Origin: Desulfobacteraceae bacterium
GTDB lineage: Bacteria; Desulfobacterota; DSM-4660; Desulfatiglandales; Desulfatiglandaceae
Reading direction: 5' to 3'
DNA: 64,000 nucleotides
Assembly (NCBI GenBank): GCA_030613055.1
Contig: JAUWMR010000010.1
Span: 1-64,000 of the forward strand
A program made the position numbers and the translations under genes. The notes beneath the pieces were generated by a model that was not told where the DNA came from, made no database searches, and saw only the letters and a program-made list of their open reading frames with translations. Below are positions 16,760-24,415 of this stretch, in pieces (position 1 is the stretch's first letter; each line of letters begins with the position of its first letter).

Positions 16760-17818
16760 TTAAATATAGCTGACAACCAGGTCTCCTGCTTCGCTCGTGG
16801 TGGGGCCCATTTTGCCGGCCTCCAGGCTTTCGAGATCATTTTTTAAAACCCTTTTTATGGCCTTAAGGAGAAGCCCCGCGGCCTGTTTTTCTTCAAGGTG
16901 GTCCAACATCATCTGGGCCGCAGAGATTGCAGCTATCGGATTTATTTTATTTTGTCCCGTATACTTGGGAGCTGATCCCCCGATGGGCTCGAACATGGCT
17001 ACACCTTCAGGATTAATATTTCCACCGGCAGCAATTCCCAGGCCGCCCTGGATAATAGCCCCGATGTCGGTGATGATATCCCCGAACATATTGTTAGTGA
17101 CAATAACATCAAACTGTTCCGGGTTTTTTATCATCCACATACACAGGGCATCCACATGCTGATAGTCTGTCTTAATATCCGGGTAATCCAGATGCACTTC
17201 TTCAAAAACCCGGTTCCAGAGATCAGACTCATATATCAGGACATTGGTCTTGGCACACAGGGTCAGGTGCCTGTCTTTATTTCTCTTTTCGCAATATTCA
17301 AAGGCATAGCGGACACAGCGCTCCACCCCTTTTCTTGTATTAATCGATTCCTGTATTGCCACTTCATGGGGAGATCCCTTCTTAAAGAAGCCACCACCCC
17401 CGGCGTAGACTCCTTCAGTGTTTTCCCTCACTATTACGAAATCTATATCATCCGGCCGTTTATCTTTAAGTGGTGTTTTCACACCGGGAAACAGGATCAC
17501 CGGTCTCAAGTTGATATAGAGATCCAGCTCAAAGCGCAGTTTCAGGAGGATTTCTCTTTCAAGAATTCCCGGCTTTACGTCCGGATGCCCGATTGCGCCT
17601 AAGAATATGGCGTCCATGGTTTTCAGTTCCTCAAGAATGTCCTCCGGCAGAAGCATACCGCTTTTTAGATACTGAGTGCCTCCAAGGCTGAATTCCTTGA
17701 ATTGTAGACTCACTCCGCACTTCCGGGAAACGGCATCCAGCGCCTTAATACTCTCGGCAACCACCTCCGGGCCCGTGCCATCTCCGGGTATCACTGCAAT
17801 GTTGTACTTTTTTTTCAT
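16760..17818 (-). CDS. leuB: 3-isopropylmalate dehydrogenase
   Basis: The 352-residue protein has the isocitrate/isopropylmalate dehydrogenase pattern: VIPGDGTGPEVV at the N-terminus, VIVRENTEGVYAG in the middle, TNNMFGDIITDIGA (metal-binding aspartates) and EPIGGSAPKYTGQ near the NAD site. It oxidises 3-isopropylmalate for leucine. With CimA in the operon it probably also oxidises 3-methylmalate towards isoleucine. The ATG has AAAGG upstream. An isocitrate or homoisocitrate specificity is less likely given the leu context. Confidence 0.88.
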   Translation of the reverse strand: MKKKYNIAVIPGDGTGPEVVAESIKALDAVSRKCGVSLQFKEFSLGGTQYLKSGMLLPEDILEELKTMDAIFLGAIGHPDVKPGILEREILLKLRFELDLYINLRPVILFPGVKTPLKDKRPDDIDFVIVRENTEGVYAGGGGFFKKGSPHEVAIQESINTRKGVERCVRYAFEYCEKRNKDRHLTLCAKTNVLIYESDLWNRVFEEVHLDYPDIKTDYQHVDALCMWMIKNPEQFDVIVTNNMFGDIITDIGAIIQGGLGIAAGGNINPEGVAMFEPIGGSAPKYTGQNKINPIAAISAAQMMLDHLEEKQAAGLLLKAIKRVLKNDLESLEAGKMGPTTSEAGDLVVSYI

Positions 17819-17844
17819 GATGTACCTTTCACAACCTGTAAAAT

Positions 17845-17922
17845 CCGTAAGTGTTCACAGGTTCAGACCTGCCCGGAGGTTTTAGGTTAACCCTGAACCT
17901 CTGAACCCGTGAACGGTTACGC
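17845..17922. repeat. Large imperfect inverted repeat between leuD and leuB
   Basis: gttcacaggttcaga (left) and tctgaacccgtgaac (right) pair with one mismatch, and flanking cgtaa/ttacg extends the stem. The right arm overlaps the leuD stop codon. It could form a stable RNA hairpin that changes expression or decay between leuD and leuB, or it could be a repeat insertion. Confidence 0.6.
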
Positions 17923-18420
17923 CGGATTTAGTAGCCCATGGTTTTTGATATAATCCACAAGCCCTCCAGCTTGAATTATTTTTATCATGAAATCGGGAAT
18001 TGGCTTTGAAAAAAAGATTTCACTACTGCCTAAATCTTTGATCTTGCCCGATACTAAATCAACGAAGAGTACAGTGCCCTCCGAAAGACCGGCCACAGCC
18101 TCTTCAGATTCCAGGATAGGCAGGCCAATGTTAATAGCATTTCTGTAAAAAATCCTCGAGAAACTCCTGGCGATAATCACGCTGATTCCCGCACCCTTGA
18201 TTGCTAAGGGCGCATGCTCCCTGGACGAACCGCATCCGAAATTTGAACCCGCGACAATGATATCTCCCCGTTGGACATTTTTTACAAAATCCGGCCTAAG
18301 GTCAGCAAAACAATTGCTAGCCAGCACGCTATTATCCGATACGTTTAGAAATTTCGCGGGGATAATCAAATCCGTATCCACATGATCCCCGAATTTCCAT
18401 ACCCTGCCTTTGAATTCCAT
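17917..18420 (-). CDS. leuD: 3-isopropylmalate dehydratase, small subunit
   Basis: The protein of about 167 residues shows the LeuD swivel domain: GRVWKFGDHVDTDLIIPAKF at the start and VAGSNFGCGSSREHAPLAIK, the substrate-specificity loop region, near residue 56. It pairs with LeuC to isomerise 2-isopropylmalate (and, in the citramalate route, citramalate). ATG 18420 is preferred over an upstream TTG, with GAGG some 12 bases before it. A family A repeat separates it from leuC. Confidence 0.93.
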   Translation of the reverse strand: MEFKGRVWKFGDHVDTDLIIPAKFLNVSDNSVLASNCFADLRPDFVKNVQRGDIIVAGSNFGCGSSREHAPLAIKGAGISVIIARSFSRIFYRNAINIGLPILESEEAVAGLSEGTVLFVDLVSGKIKDLGSSEIFFSKPIPDFMIKIIQAGGLVDYIKNHGLLNPA

Positions 18421-18441
18421 GGTTTCTGATATCCTCAATAA

Positions 18442-18571
18442 TCGTGACTACTCACGTTGTCAGGCTGAAGGTGTTTAGACTGAAGGTAGAAGGTATCAGG
18501 ACTGAGGTGAAAGGACTGAGGACTGAGAAAAAAGCTTAGCCCCCGCCTGTCGGAGTGAAGCGTAGATCCCC
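18442..18571. repeat. Interspersed repeat family A, copy 2 (3'-truncated)
   Basis: It matches the copy at 53366 from gtgactact onward through the tgtcggagtgaagcgtagatcc segment and then breaks off. It lacks the right-hand inverted end. It lies inside the leu operon between leuC and leuD, so it must be transcribed with them or interrupt the transcript. The rest of the gap to leuC holds nothing recognisable. Confidence 0.78.
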
Positions 18572-18648
18572 GTGCCCCTTCCAGTGCTGTTTTATAAAGC
18601 TAAAGTATTAAATTGATTCTAAATACCGGAATCATTTATTTAACAACA

Positions 18649-19914
18649 CTATAGTTCCTCCGGTGCCCCGATTCTTCCGAGAACTGCCGAGGCGGCAGCA
18701 ATAGCCGGACTTGCAAGATATACCTCGCTTTTTGGGTGGCCCATCCGCCCTCTAAAATTCCGGTTTGACGTGGAAAGGCCTTTTTCTCCCTCTGCCAGGA
18801 CCCCCATATGCCCACCTAAGCAAGGACCGCAAGTGGGCGGACCGATCACTGCCCCGGCATCCAATAGAATCTCAAGAACCCCCTCCCTGATGGCCTGTTT
18901 ATAAATAAGGGGTGATCCGGGTATAACAATTAGCCTTGTGTCGCGTGCTACAGATCTGCCTTTCAGTATCCCCGCCGCAACGCGCAGGTCTTCACTGCGG
19001 CCATTGGTGCATGACCCGATGAAGACCTGATCGAGCCTGACCGGATCAACTTCGGATATGGGACGGACATTATCGGGAGAATGGGGAATCGCCACCTGTG
19101 GTTCAATCTCATTTACATTAATATTAACAACCTGGTCATAGACTGCCCCTTTGTCACTATAATAAAATGAGCCTTTGCGGTCGGTCAGATGTTCCAGATA
19201 AGCATGAGTTATGTCATCAGGTTCGAATATGCCGTTCTTGGCTCCGCATTCTACGGCCATATTGGCCATAGTAAACCGCTGGTCCATGGAAAGTCTTTTT
19301 ATAAGCTCTCCGGAAAATTCCAGGGCCTTATAAACTGCTCCAGCCGTGCCTAACCGGCCTAATGTGAAAAGAATCAGGTCCTTCCCTTCCACCCATGGGC
19401 GCAAATGACCTTCGTATACGAGTTTAATCGTAGCAGGGACTTTTAGCCATATCCGGCCGGTTACCATTATGATGCCCAGATCCGTACTCCCCACACCGGC
19501 GGAAAAGGCGCCCAGAGCCCCGTAGGTACAGGTATGGCTGTCCGCGCCTATGACCAGATCGCCGGGTAAAACAAGCCCTTTTTCTGGCAGGATAACATGT
19601 TCGATGCCAGATTCACCCGATTCAAAATAATGCTTGATGTTATAACCCCGGGCAAATTCCTTCATGGTTTTCGCCTGCCGGGCTGATTCGATGTCCTTAT
19701 TGGGTACAAAATGATCAGCTACAAGCGCAATCTTTTCAGGATCAAAGACCCGATTTGCGCCTAACTCCTTAACAACACCAATGGCCAGGGGCGCAGTGAT
19801 GTCATTGGCCAGGGCGAGATCCACGTTGACTTCGATTAAGTCCCCAGGACTGACTGAATCCTGTCCAGCATGTGAGGCCAAAATTTTTTCGGTAATGGTC
19901 ATTTGAGGTGTCAT
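18649..19914 (-). CDS. leuC: 3-isopropylmalate dehydratase, large subunit
   Basis: The aconitase-type protein of about 421 residues has the iron-sulfur ligands in FIGSCTNGRSEDL and PPTCGPCLGGHMG, and DSHTCTYGALGAFSAGVG earlier. It belongs to the shorter, archaeal/LeuC2-like group by length. The [4Fe-4S] cluster binds the substrate hydroxy acid. The start is uncertain: GTG 19929, ATG 19914 and ATG 19902 are all in frame; I use 19914. A family B repeat lies between it and leuA. Confidence 0.92.
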   Translation of the reverse strand: MTPQMTITEKILASHAGQDSVSPGDLIEVNVDLALANDITAPLAIGVVKELGANRVFDPEKIALVADHFVPNKDIESARQAKTMKEFARGYNIKHYFESGESGIEHVILPEKGLVLPGDLVIGADSHTCTYGALGAFSAGVGSTDLGIIMVTGRIWLKVPATIKLVYEGHLRPWVEGKDLILFTLGRLGTAGAVYKALEFSGELIKRLSMDQRFTMANMAVECGAKNGIFEPDDITHAYLEHLTDRKGSFYYSDKGAVYDQVVNINVNEIEPQVAIPHSPDNVRPISEVDPVRLDQVFIGSCTNGRSEDLRVAAGILKGRSVARDTRLIVIPGSPLIYKQAIREGVLEILLDAGAVIGPPTCGPCLGGHMGVLAEGEKGLSTSNRNFRGRMGHPKSEVYLASPAIAAASAVLGRIGAPEEL

Positions 19915-19948
19915 TGCCTGCTCACTCACATTTTACAATTGCTAATTT

Positions 19949-20084
19949 TGACGGCTTCGCAAAAAGTCGAATTTACCGTCACTCCCGCGAAGGCGGGAGT
20001 CCAAAACTGCCTGAAATGACTGGATTCCCGCCTCCGCGGGAATGACAAAAAAAGACAGATAAAGACTTTTTACGAGTTCATCAA
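19949..20084. repeat. Interspersed repeat family B, copy 2
   Basis: Nearly identical to 5209-5343 in the centre, with ends acggcttcgcaaaaagtcg and gactttttacgagttcatca. It lies inside the leu operon between leuA and leuC. Confidence 0.85.
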
Positions 20085-20133
20085 TTTTGATTAACGATTA
20101 TCGTAGCATTTGTTCAATCGTCAGTCATCAATA

Positions 20134-21675
20134 TCAGAGCCTACTCTCATCAGGTGTCAGGGAGGGGTTCCGTTTCATATATTCAAGCCTGTTCAGACCA
20201 TTTATATAAGCCTTTGCACTTGCAGTGATGATGTCCGGATCAGCTCCCCTTCCGAGTGCTATTAGCCGATTTTCTTTAAGGCGCACAGTAACCTCACCCT
20301 GCGCATCCATGCCCCCGCTGATTGAATTGACTGTGAAACGCAGCAGCCTTGATCGAGTGCCGGTCATCTTGGCAATGGTATTGAAGGTTGCGTCAACCGG
20401 TCCAACTCCAAACCCGGCATTCTGGGCCGCTTTTCCGCGGATTTTCATTTTGACCGTGGCGGTAGGAACGGCGACTGTGCCGCTTACCACATTCAGATAA
20501 TCCAGCTCATAGGTGCCTGGAACACGAAAAATTTCCTCCGCTACCAGGACCTCGATATCCTCGTCAAGTATCTCTTTTCGTTTATCACACAGTTCCTTGA
20601 ATTTTTCAAACAGGCCATTTAGTTCTTTTTCAGTCAGGTCATAGCCCAGTTCCCCGAGCTTCTGCCTGAAGGCGTGTCTACCCGAGTGTTTGCCCAATAC
20701 CAGACGGTTGCTTACTATTCCTACAGTCTCAGGTTCCATGATCTCGTAAGTCATCCGGTTTTTCAGCACACCATCCTGATGGATGCCTGCCTCATGTGCG
20801 AAGGCATTGGCCCCCACGACGGCCTTATTGGGCTGCACAACAATACCTGTAACCATACTCACAAGCCGGCTGGCAGGATAAATTTCCGCGGTAGTTATCC
20901 GGGTATTGAGCCCCACGTGCTCCCGGCGCGTATAAAGGCCCATCACCAGTTCTTCGAGAGATGTGTTTCCTGCCCTCTCCCCGATCCCATTGATGGTCAC
21001 CTCTGCCTGACGAGCACCTGCCCTGAGACCCGCCAAGGTGTTTGCCGTGGCCAGGCCTAAGTCATTATGACAGTGGACACTTAACACTGCTCGATGAATG
21101 TTGGGGGTATGGTCCCGGACAAAAGAGATAAGCTCTGCGAATTCATCAGGCATTGCATAGCCGACTGTATCCGGGAGATTAACGGTGGTAGCGCCGGCCT
21201 CGATGGCTGCCTCGAAAACCTTGCAGAGAAAATCCCTTCTACTCCGTGAGCCGTCCTCGGCCGAAAATTCCACGTTGTCCGTAAAAGTCCTGGCATATCG
21301 GACCGAATTTACGGCAGCCTCAATTACCTGCTCACGTGTCATTTTCAACTTATGTTCGAGATGGATATCCGATGTGGCAATAAAGGTATGGATTCTGGGC
21401 CGAGCAGCCTTTTTGATAGCCTCCCAGGCACGATCAATATCTTCCTTGGAAGCCCTGGCCAGGGCTACCACGTCAGTGTTCCGGATTTTTTCGGCAATGA
21501 GTTTTACCGCTTCAAAATCGCCCTTCGATGCGGCCGGAAATCCGGCTTCAATGGCATCCACGCCCAGTTTCTCTAGTTGTATTGCCAGTCTCAGTTTCTC
21601 AGCCTGGTTCATACTGGCGCCAGGCGACTGCTCACCGTCGCGAAGTGTTGTATCAAAAATAATCACTCGTTCCAT
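20134..21675 (-). CDS. leuA: 2-isopropylmalate synthase
   Basis: The protein of about 513 residues begins MERVIIFDTTLRDGEQSPG, the DRE-TIM metallolyase signature with the metal-binding Asp. It has SVHCHNDLGLATANTLAGL with the His-x-His ligands and GIGERAGNTSLEE, and ends in the LeuA dimer/regulatory domain. It condenses acetyl-CoA with 2-oxoisovalerate. ATG 21675 with GGGGG upstream is preferred to a TTG 11 codons earlier. The regulatory C-terminal domain suggests leucine feedback inhibition, as in the family. Confidence 0.95.
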   Translation of the reverse strand: MERVIIFDTTLRDGEQSPGASMNQAEKLRLAIQLEKLGVDAIEAGFPAASKGDFEAVKLIAEKIRNTDVVALARASKEDIDRAWEAIKKAARPRIHTFIATSDIHLEHKLKMTREQVIEAAVNSVRYARTFTDNVEFSAEDGSRSRRDFLCKVFEAAIEAGATTVNLPDTVGYAMPDEFAELISFVRDHTPNIHRAVLSVHCHNDLGLATANTLAGLRAGARQAEVTINGIGERAGNTSLEELVMGLYTRREHVGLNTRITTAEIYPASRLVSMVTGIVVQPNKAVVGANAFAHEAGIHQDGVLKNRMTYEIMEPETVGIVSNRLVLGKHSGRHAFRQKLGELGYDLTEKELNGLFEKFKELCDKRKEILDEDIEVLVAEEIFRVPGTYELDYLNVVSGTVAVPTATVKMKIRGKAAQNAGFGVGPVDATFNTIAKMTGTRSRLLRFTVNSISGGMDAQGEVTVRLKENRLIALGRGADPDIITASAKAYINGLNRLEYMKRNPSLTPDESRL

Positions 21676-21764
21676 TGTGGAGTAACCCCCTTTACTATTC
21701 TTCGCCAAGCTATCTGGAATCTGTGGCGTGGTTCTTCGTTACAGTATTTTGTCTTATTCATCTT

Positions 21765-23339
21765 TCAATTTTTGTTCATCTCCTTGGAAAGCTTGTACTG
21801 AACGCTATCCACAAGTGCCTGCCAGCTCGCTTCAATGATGTTTTCAGATACACCAATAGTAGACCAGATCTCACGAGCGTCCCGGGTCTCTATCTGGACC
21901 CTGACCTTGGCCGCGGTTGCATCGCTGCCGTCAATGACTCGCACTTTGTAATCTACCAGCGCCATCTCCTTAATATGCGGGAAAAATTTGGCCAGCGCCT
22001 TTCTCAGGGCATTATCAAGGGCATTAACCGGTCCGTCTCCTTCGGCGGCTGTGATTTCCTGGTCATCTCCGACTGAAATTTTTATGGTCGCCTGGGAAGT
22101 GCTCGGACCTGATTGGTTTTTTTCGACGGTTACACGAAAAGATTCAAGAATAAAGGGCTCTTCAAACTGGCCGCTGGCCTTTTTTATTAAAAGCTCAAGG
22201 GATCCCTCTGCCGCATCAAACTGATACCCCTTATCTTCGAGTTTCTTAATCTCATGAACAATATCCCGGCTATCATACCCGTTATCTCCAAGTGTTATGT
22301 CCATCTCCCGCAACTTGTAATCAATGTTGCTTTTTCCGGATAGATCGGAAACCAGCACCCGGCGCCGGTTTCCGATCTTTTTCGGATCAATATGTTCGTA
22401 TGATTCAGGGCTTTTCATGATGGCGCTCACATGGACCCCGCCCTTGTGTGCAAAGGCACTTTTTCCGACAAAGGGCCTCTGATTCAGAGGCGGGACATTC
22501 GCGACTTCACTCACGTACCGGGACAGCTCGGTCAGTTGTTTCAACTTTTCAGGCCCAACGCAGCAATATCCCATTTTTAGCTCGAGATTCCCGATAACTG
22601 CTATGAGATCCGCGTTTCCGCACCGTTCACCGTAGCCGTTGACAGTTCCCTGGACCATTGTGGCCCCCAACTGAACGGCCTCCAGGGAATTACCCAGCGC
22701 CAGACCGCAATCATTATGCGCGTGAATCCCAACAGGAACGCCTATTTCCGGCATTACATCCGCCATGATGGTCTGTAACTCGTGAGGCAATGTACCCCCG
22801 GTTGTATCGCATAACACGATCATGTCAGCACCGCCGTTTATGGCTGCCTGAAGGGTTTTTAGCGCATAGTCAGTGTTGTCTTTATATCCGGAAAAAAAGT
22901 GTTCTGCGTCGTAGATGACCTCCCTGTCCTGTTTTTTTAGATAGGCAATAGTATCATCAATCATAGCCAGATTTTCATCTAATGTTACATCAAGTATCTT
23001 CCGGGCATGAAGGTCCCAGCTCTTGCCAAAAATAGTGACCGTTTCCGTTCCCGTATTCAAAAGCGCTTTTATGTTTTCGTCGTTTTCTATTAGCGTTTGC
23101 GCGCGGCGCGTGCTCCCGAAGGCGGTGAGCTTTGCCCCGCGCAATGAGATGTTTTTGGCCATTTCAAAGAAACGGGCGTCTTTTGGGTTGGAGCCGGGCC
23201 ATCCGCCTTCTATATACTGTATGCCGAATTCATCTAACTTACGGGCAATACGAAGTTTGTCCTCGGCAGAAAGATTGATCTGCTCTCCCTGAGTTCCATC
23301 CCTCAGCGTGGTGTCATAAATGATGATTTTCTTGGACAT
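21765..23339 (-). CDS. cimA: (R)-citramalate synthase
   Basis: The 524-residue DRE-TIM metallolyase has YDTTLRDGTQGEQINLS at the start and GIHAHNDCGLALGNSLEA and GTVNGYGERCGNADL further on. The variant GTQGEQ and the C-terminal arrangement fit CimA, not LeuA. It condenses pyruvate with acetyl-CoA to citramalate, the threonine-independent entry to isoleucine, whose next steps use LeuCD and LeuB from this operon. GGAGA before the ATG fixes the start. It is the first structural gene after the attenuator. Confidence 0.92.
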   Translation of the reverse strand: MSKKIIIYDTTLRDGTQGEQINLSAEDKLRIARKLDEFGIQYIEGGWPGSNPKDARFFEMAKNISLRGAKLTAFGSTRRAQTLIENDENIKALLNTGTETVTIFGKSWDLHARKILDVTLDENLAMIDDTIAYLKKQDREVIYDAEHFFSGYKDNTDYALKTLQAAINGGADMIVLCDTTGGTLPHELQTIMADVMPEIGVPVGIHAHNDCGLALGNSLEAVQLGATMVQGTVNGYGERCGNADLIAVIGNLELKMGYCCVGPEKLKQLTELSRYVSEVANVPPLNQRPFVGKSAFAHKGGVHVSAIMKSPESYEHIDPKKIGNRRRVLVSDLSGKSNIDYKLREMDITLGDNGYDSRDIVHEIKKLEDKGYQFDAAEGSLELLIKKASGQFEEPFILESFRVTVEKNQSGPSTSQATIKISVGDDQEITAAEGDGPVNALDNALRKALAKFFPHIKEMALVDYKVRVIDGSDATAAKVRVQIETRDAREIWSTIGVSENIIEASWQALVDSVQYKLSKEMNKN

Positions 23340-23360
23340 GGCTGTTCTCCAGTTGTATTC

Positions 23361-23398
23361 AAAAAAAATCCGTTACCAGGTGCCTGATAACGGATTTT
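23361..23398 (-). terminator. Attenuator terminator upstream of cimA
   Basis: On the minus strand AAATCCGTTA(T)CAGG pairs with CCTGGTAACGGATTT around a three-base loop and is followed by eight T. It sits between the leader peptide and the cimA start, 20 bases short of cimA, exactly where a transcription attenuator belongs. Confidence 0.88.
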
Positions 23399-23418
23399 AA
23401 AGATCTTATAAGGAAATG

Positions 23419-23535
23419 TTACATCATCAGGCATGGATATTTGAGTTTCATCAACAATAGGACGAGCAACAGAGATAGACTGGTCCCTGCTGCTCTGATA
23501 ATGCCGATTATGTTGTTGTACCTTTGACGCATCAT
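23419..23535 (-). CDS. Leu/Ile-rich leader peptide of the cimA-leu operon
   Basis: A 38-residue frame starts at a double ATG with ggatcagga upstream. It contains NNIIGIIRAAG, then SLSLLLVLLLMKL. That is nine leucines, four isoleucines and one valine in 38 codons, with most of the leucines within ten codons. The leader is followed by a perfect terminator hairpin and then cimA. In the classic leuL/ilvL mechanism, ribosome stalling at scarce Leu-tRNA or Ile-tRNA prevents the terminator from forming. Here both end products of the operon's enzymes are represented. I read the codons directly; the antiterminator pairing is not worked out. Confidence 0.88.
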   Translation of the reverse strand: MMRQRYNNIIGIIRAAGTSLSLLLVLLLMKLKYPCLMM

Positions 23536-23688
23536 GGTTCCTGATCCAATGTCAAGAAAAAATAAATTTAATCAATAATCTTTAACCAAATGAGATTTAA
23601 TTATCAATCAGTGCCCGGCTATTTACAGCCGAATTAATTCAAGCTAAAAGCGGTTGTCTATATTCTGTCAAACTTGAGTCGCCATCTG

Positions 23689-24012
23689 TTAATGGACTTT
23701 GGACCGAAGGCTTTTACCTGCAAGAGGATTATAGAGTTTGTTAATAGCAAACTTCATAACATCGAGTCTCTTGTTCTCCGTAATAAAACCCATCAGGGTA
23801 TTTTCCGCATCGTCCGGTAGCACGCAGGCATTTGAATCGTCGAAAGTCATATCCTGGAACCCTTTGCAGATTTTTTTCTGCTCTTTTTTGCTCATTTCAA
23901 CCTGGATCGCCTTTTTTCCGTCTATTTCCTTAATTTCGCCGCTCAACCCGGCACCTTCGATTATTTTTAATTTTTCATCATCCAAAAAAACATTGATATA
24001 ATAGTCTGCCAT
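23689..24012 (-). CDS. Small protein of unknown function
   Basis: The 107-residue protein starts MADYYINVFLDDEKLKIIEG and contains a basic KKEQKKICKGF segment and an acidic LPDDAENTLMG segment. No family is recognised; no signal or membrane segment is present. A strong GGAGGT seven bases before ATG supports translation. It stands alone between the cimA leader and the divergent radical SAM gene. Confidence 0.65.
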   Translation of the reverse strand: MADYYINVFLDDEKLKIIEGAGLSGEIKEIDGKKAIQVEMSKKEQKKICKGFQDMTFDDSNACVLPDDAENTLMGFITENKRLDVMKFAINKLYNPLAGKSLRSKVH

Positions 24013-24213
24013 TGAAATACCTCCTGCTGATTAAGTTTGAATGCCTCTAATGCGCCTGAAGGGTGCCTGTTTCAGTGTAATAACGCATCCCTTTTACTGC
24101 TTAGGCATGTCAATCCGGCACATTACAGTCTTGCGATACCGGATTACTTTATAGTATGAGGATTTTTAAATTGTCAACATATTTGTCGTTATGGATTTTA
24201 TTTGGTTTATTTG
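24013..24213. other. Intergenic stretch, probably promoter of the 107-aa gene
   Basis: No open frame or clear hairpin is visible. It is upstream of two divergent genes, so it should hold promoters, but no confident pair of boxes can be named. Confidence 0.3.
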
Positions 24214-24373
24214 TTGACAGTCTCATAAAAAGTCCAATTTACTGTCACTCCCGCGAAGAGCTTGCCCCAGCGAAGGGAGGGGCGGGAGTCCAAAACTGCC
24301 TGAAATGACTGGATTCCCGCCTCCGCGGGAATGCCAAAAAAAGACAGATAAAGACTTTTTACGAGTTCATCAT
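24214..24373. repeat. Interspersed repeat family B, copy 3 (with insertion)
   Basis: Same ends and core as copies 1 and 2, but the first inner hairpin carries about 25 extra bases (agcttgccccagcgaaggga plus a few), lengthening its loop. The right end gactttttacgagttcatca is intact. Confidence 0.85.
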
Positions 24374-24415
24374 TTGTTAACCCATGATTAAATATTTGGA
24401 TGCCTCTATACGGGG

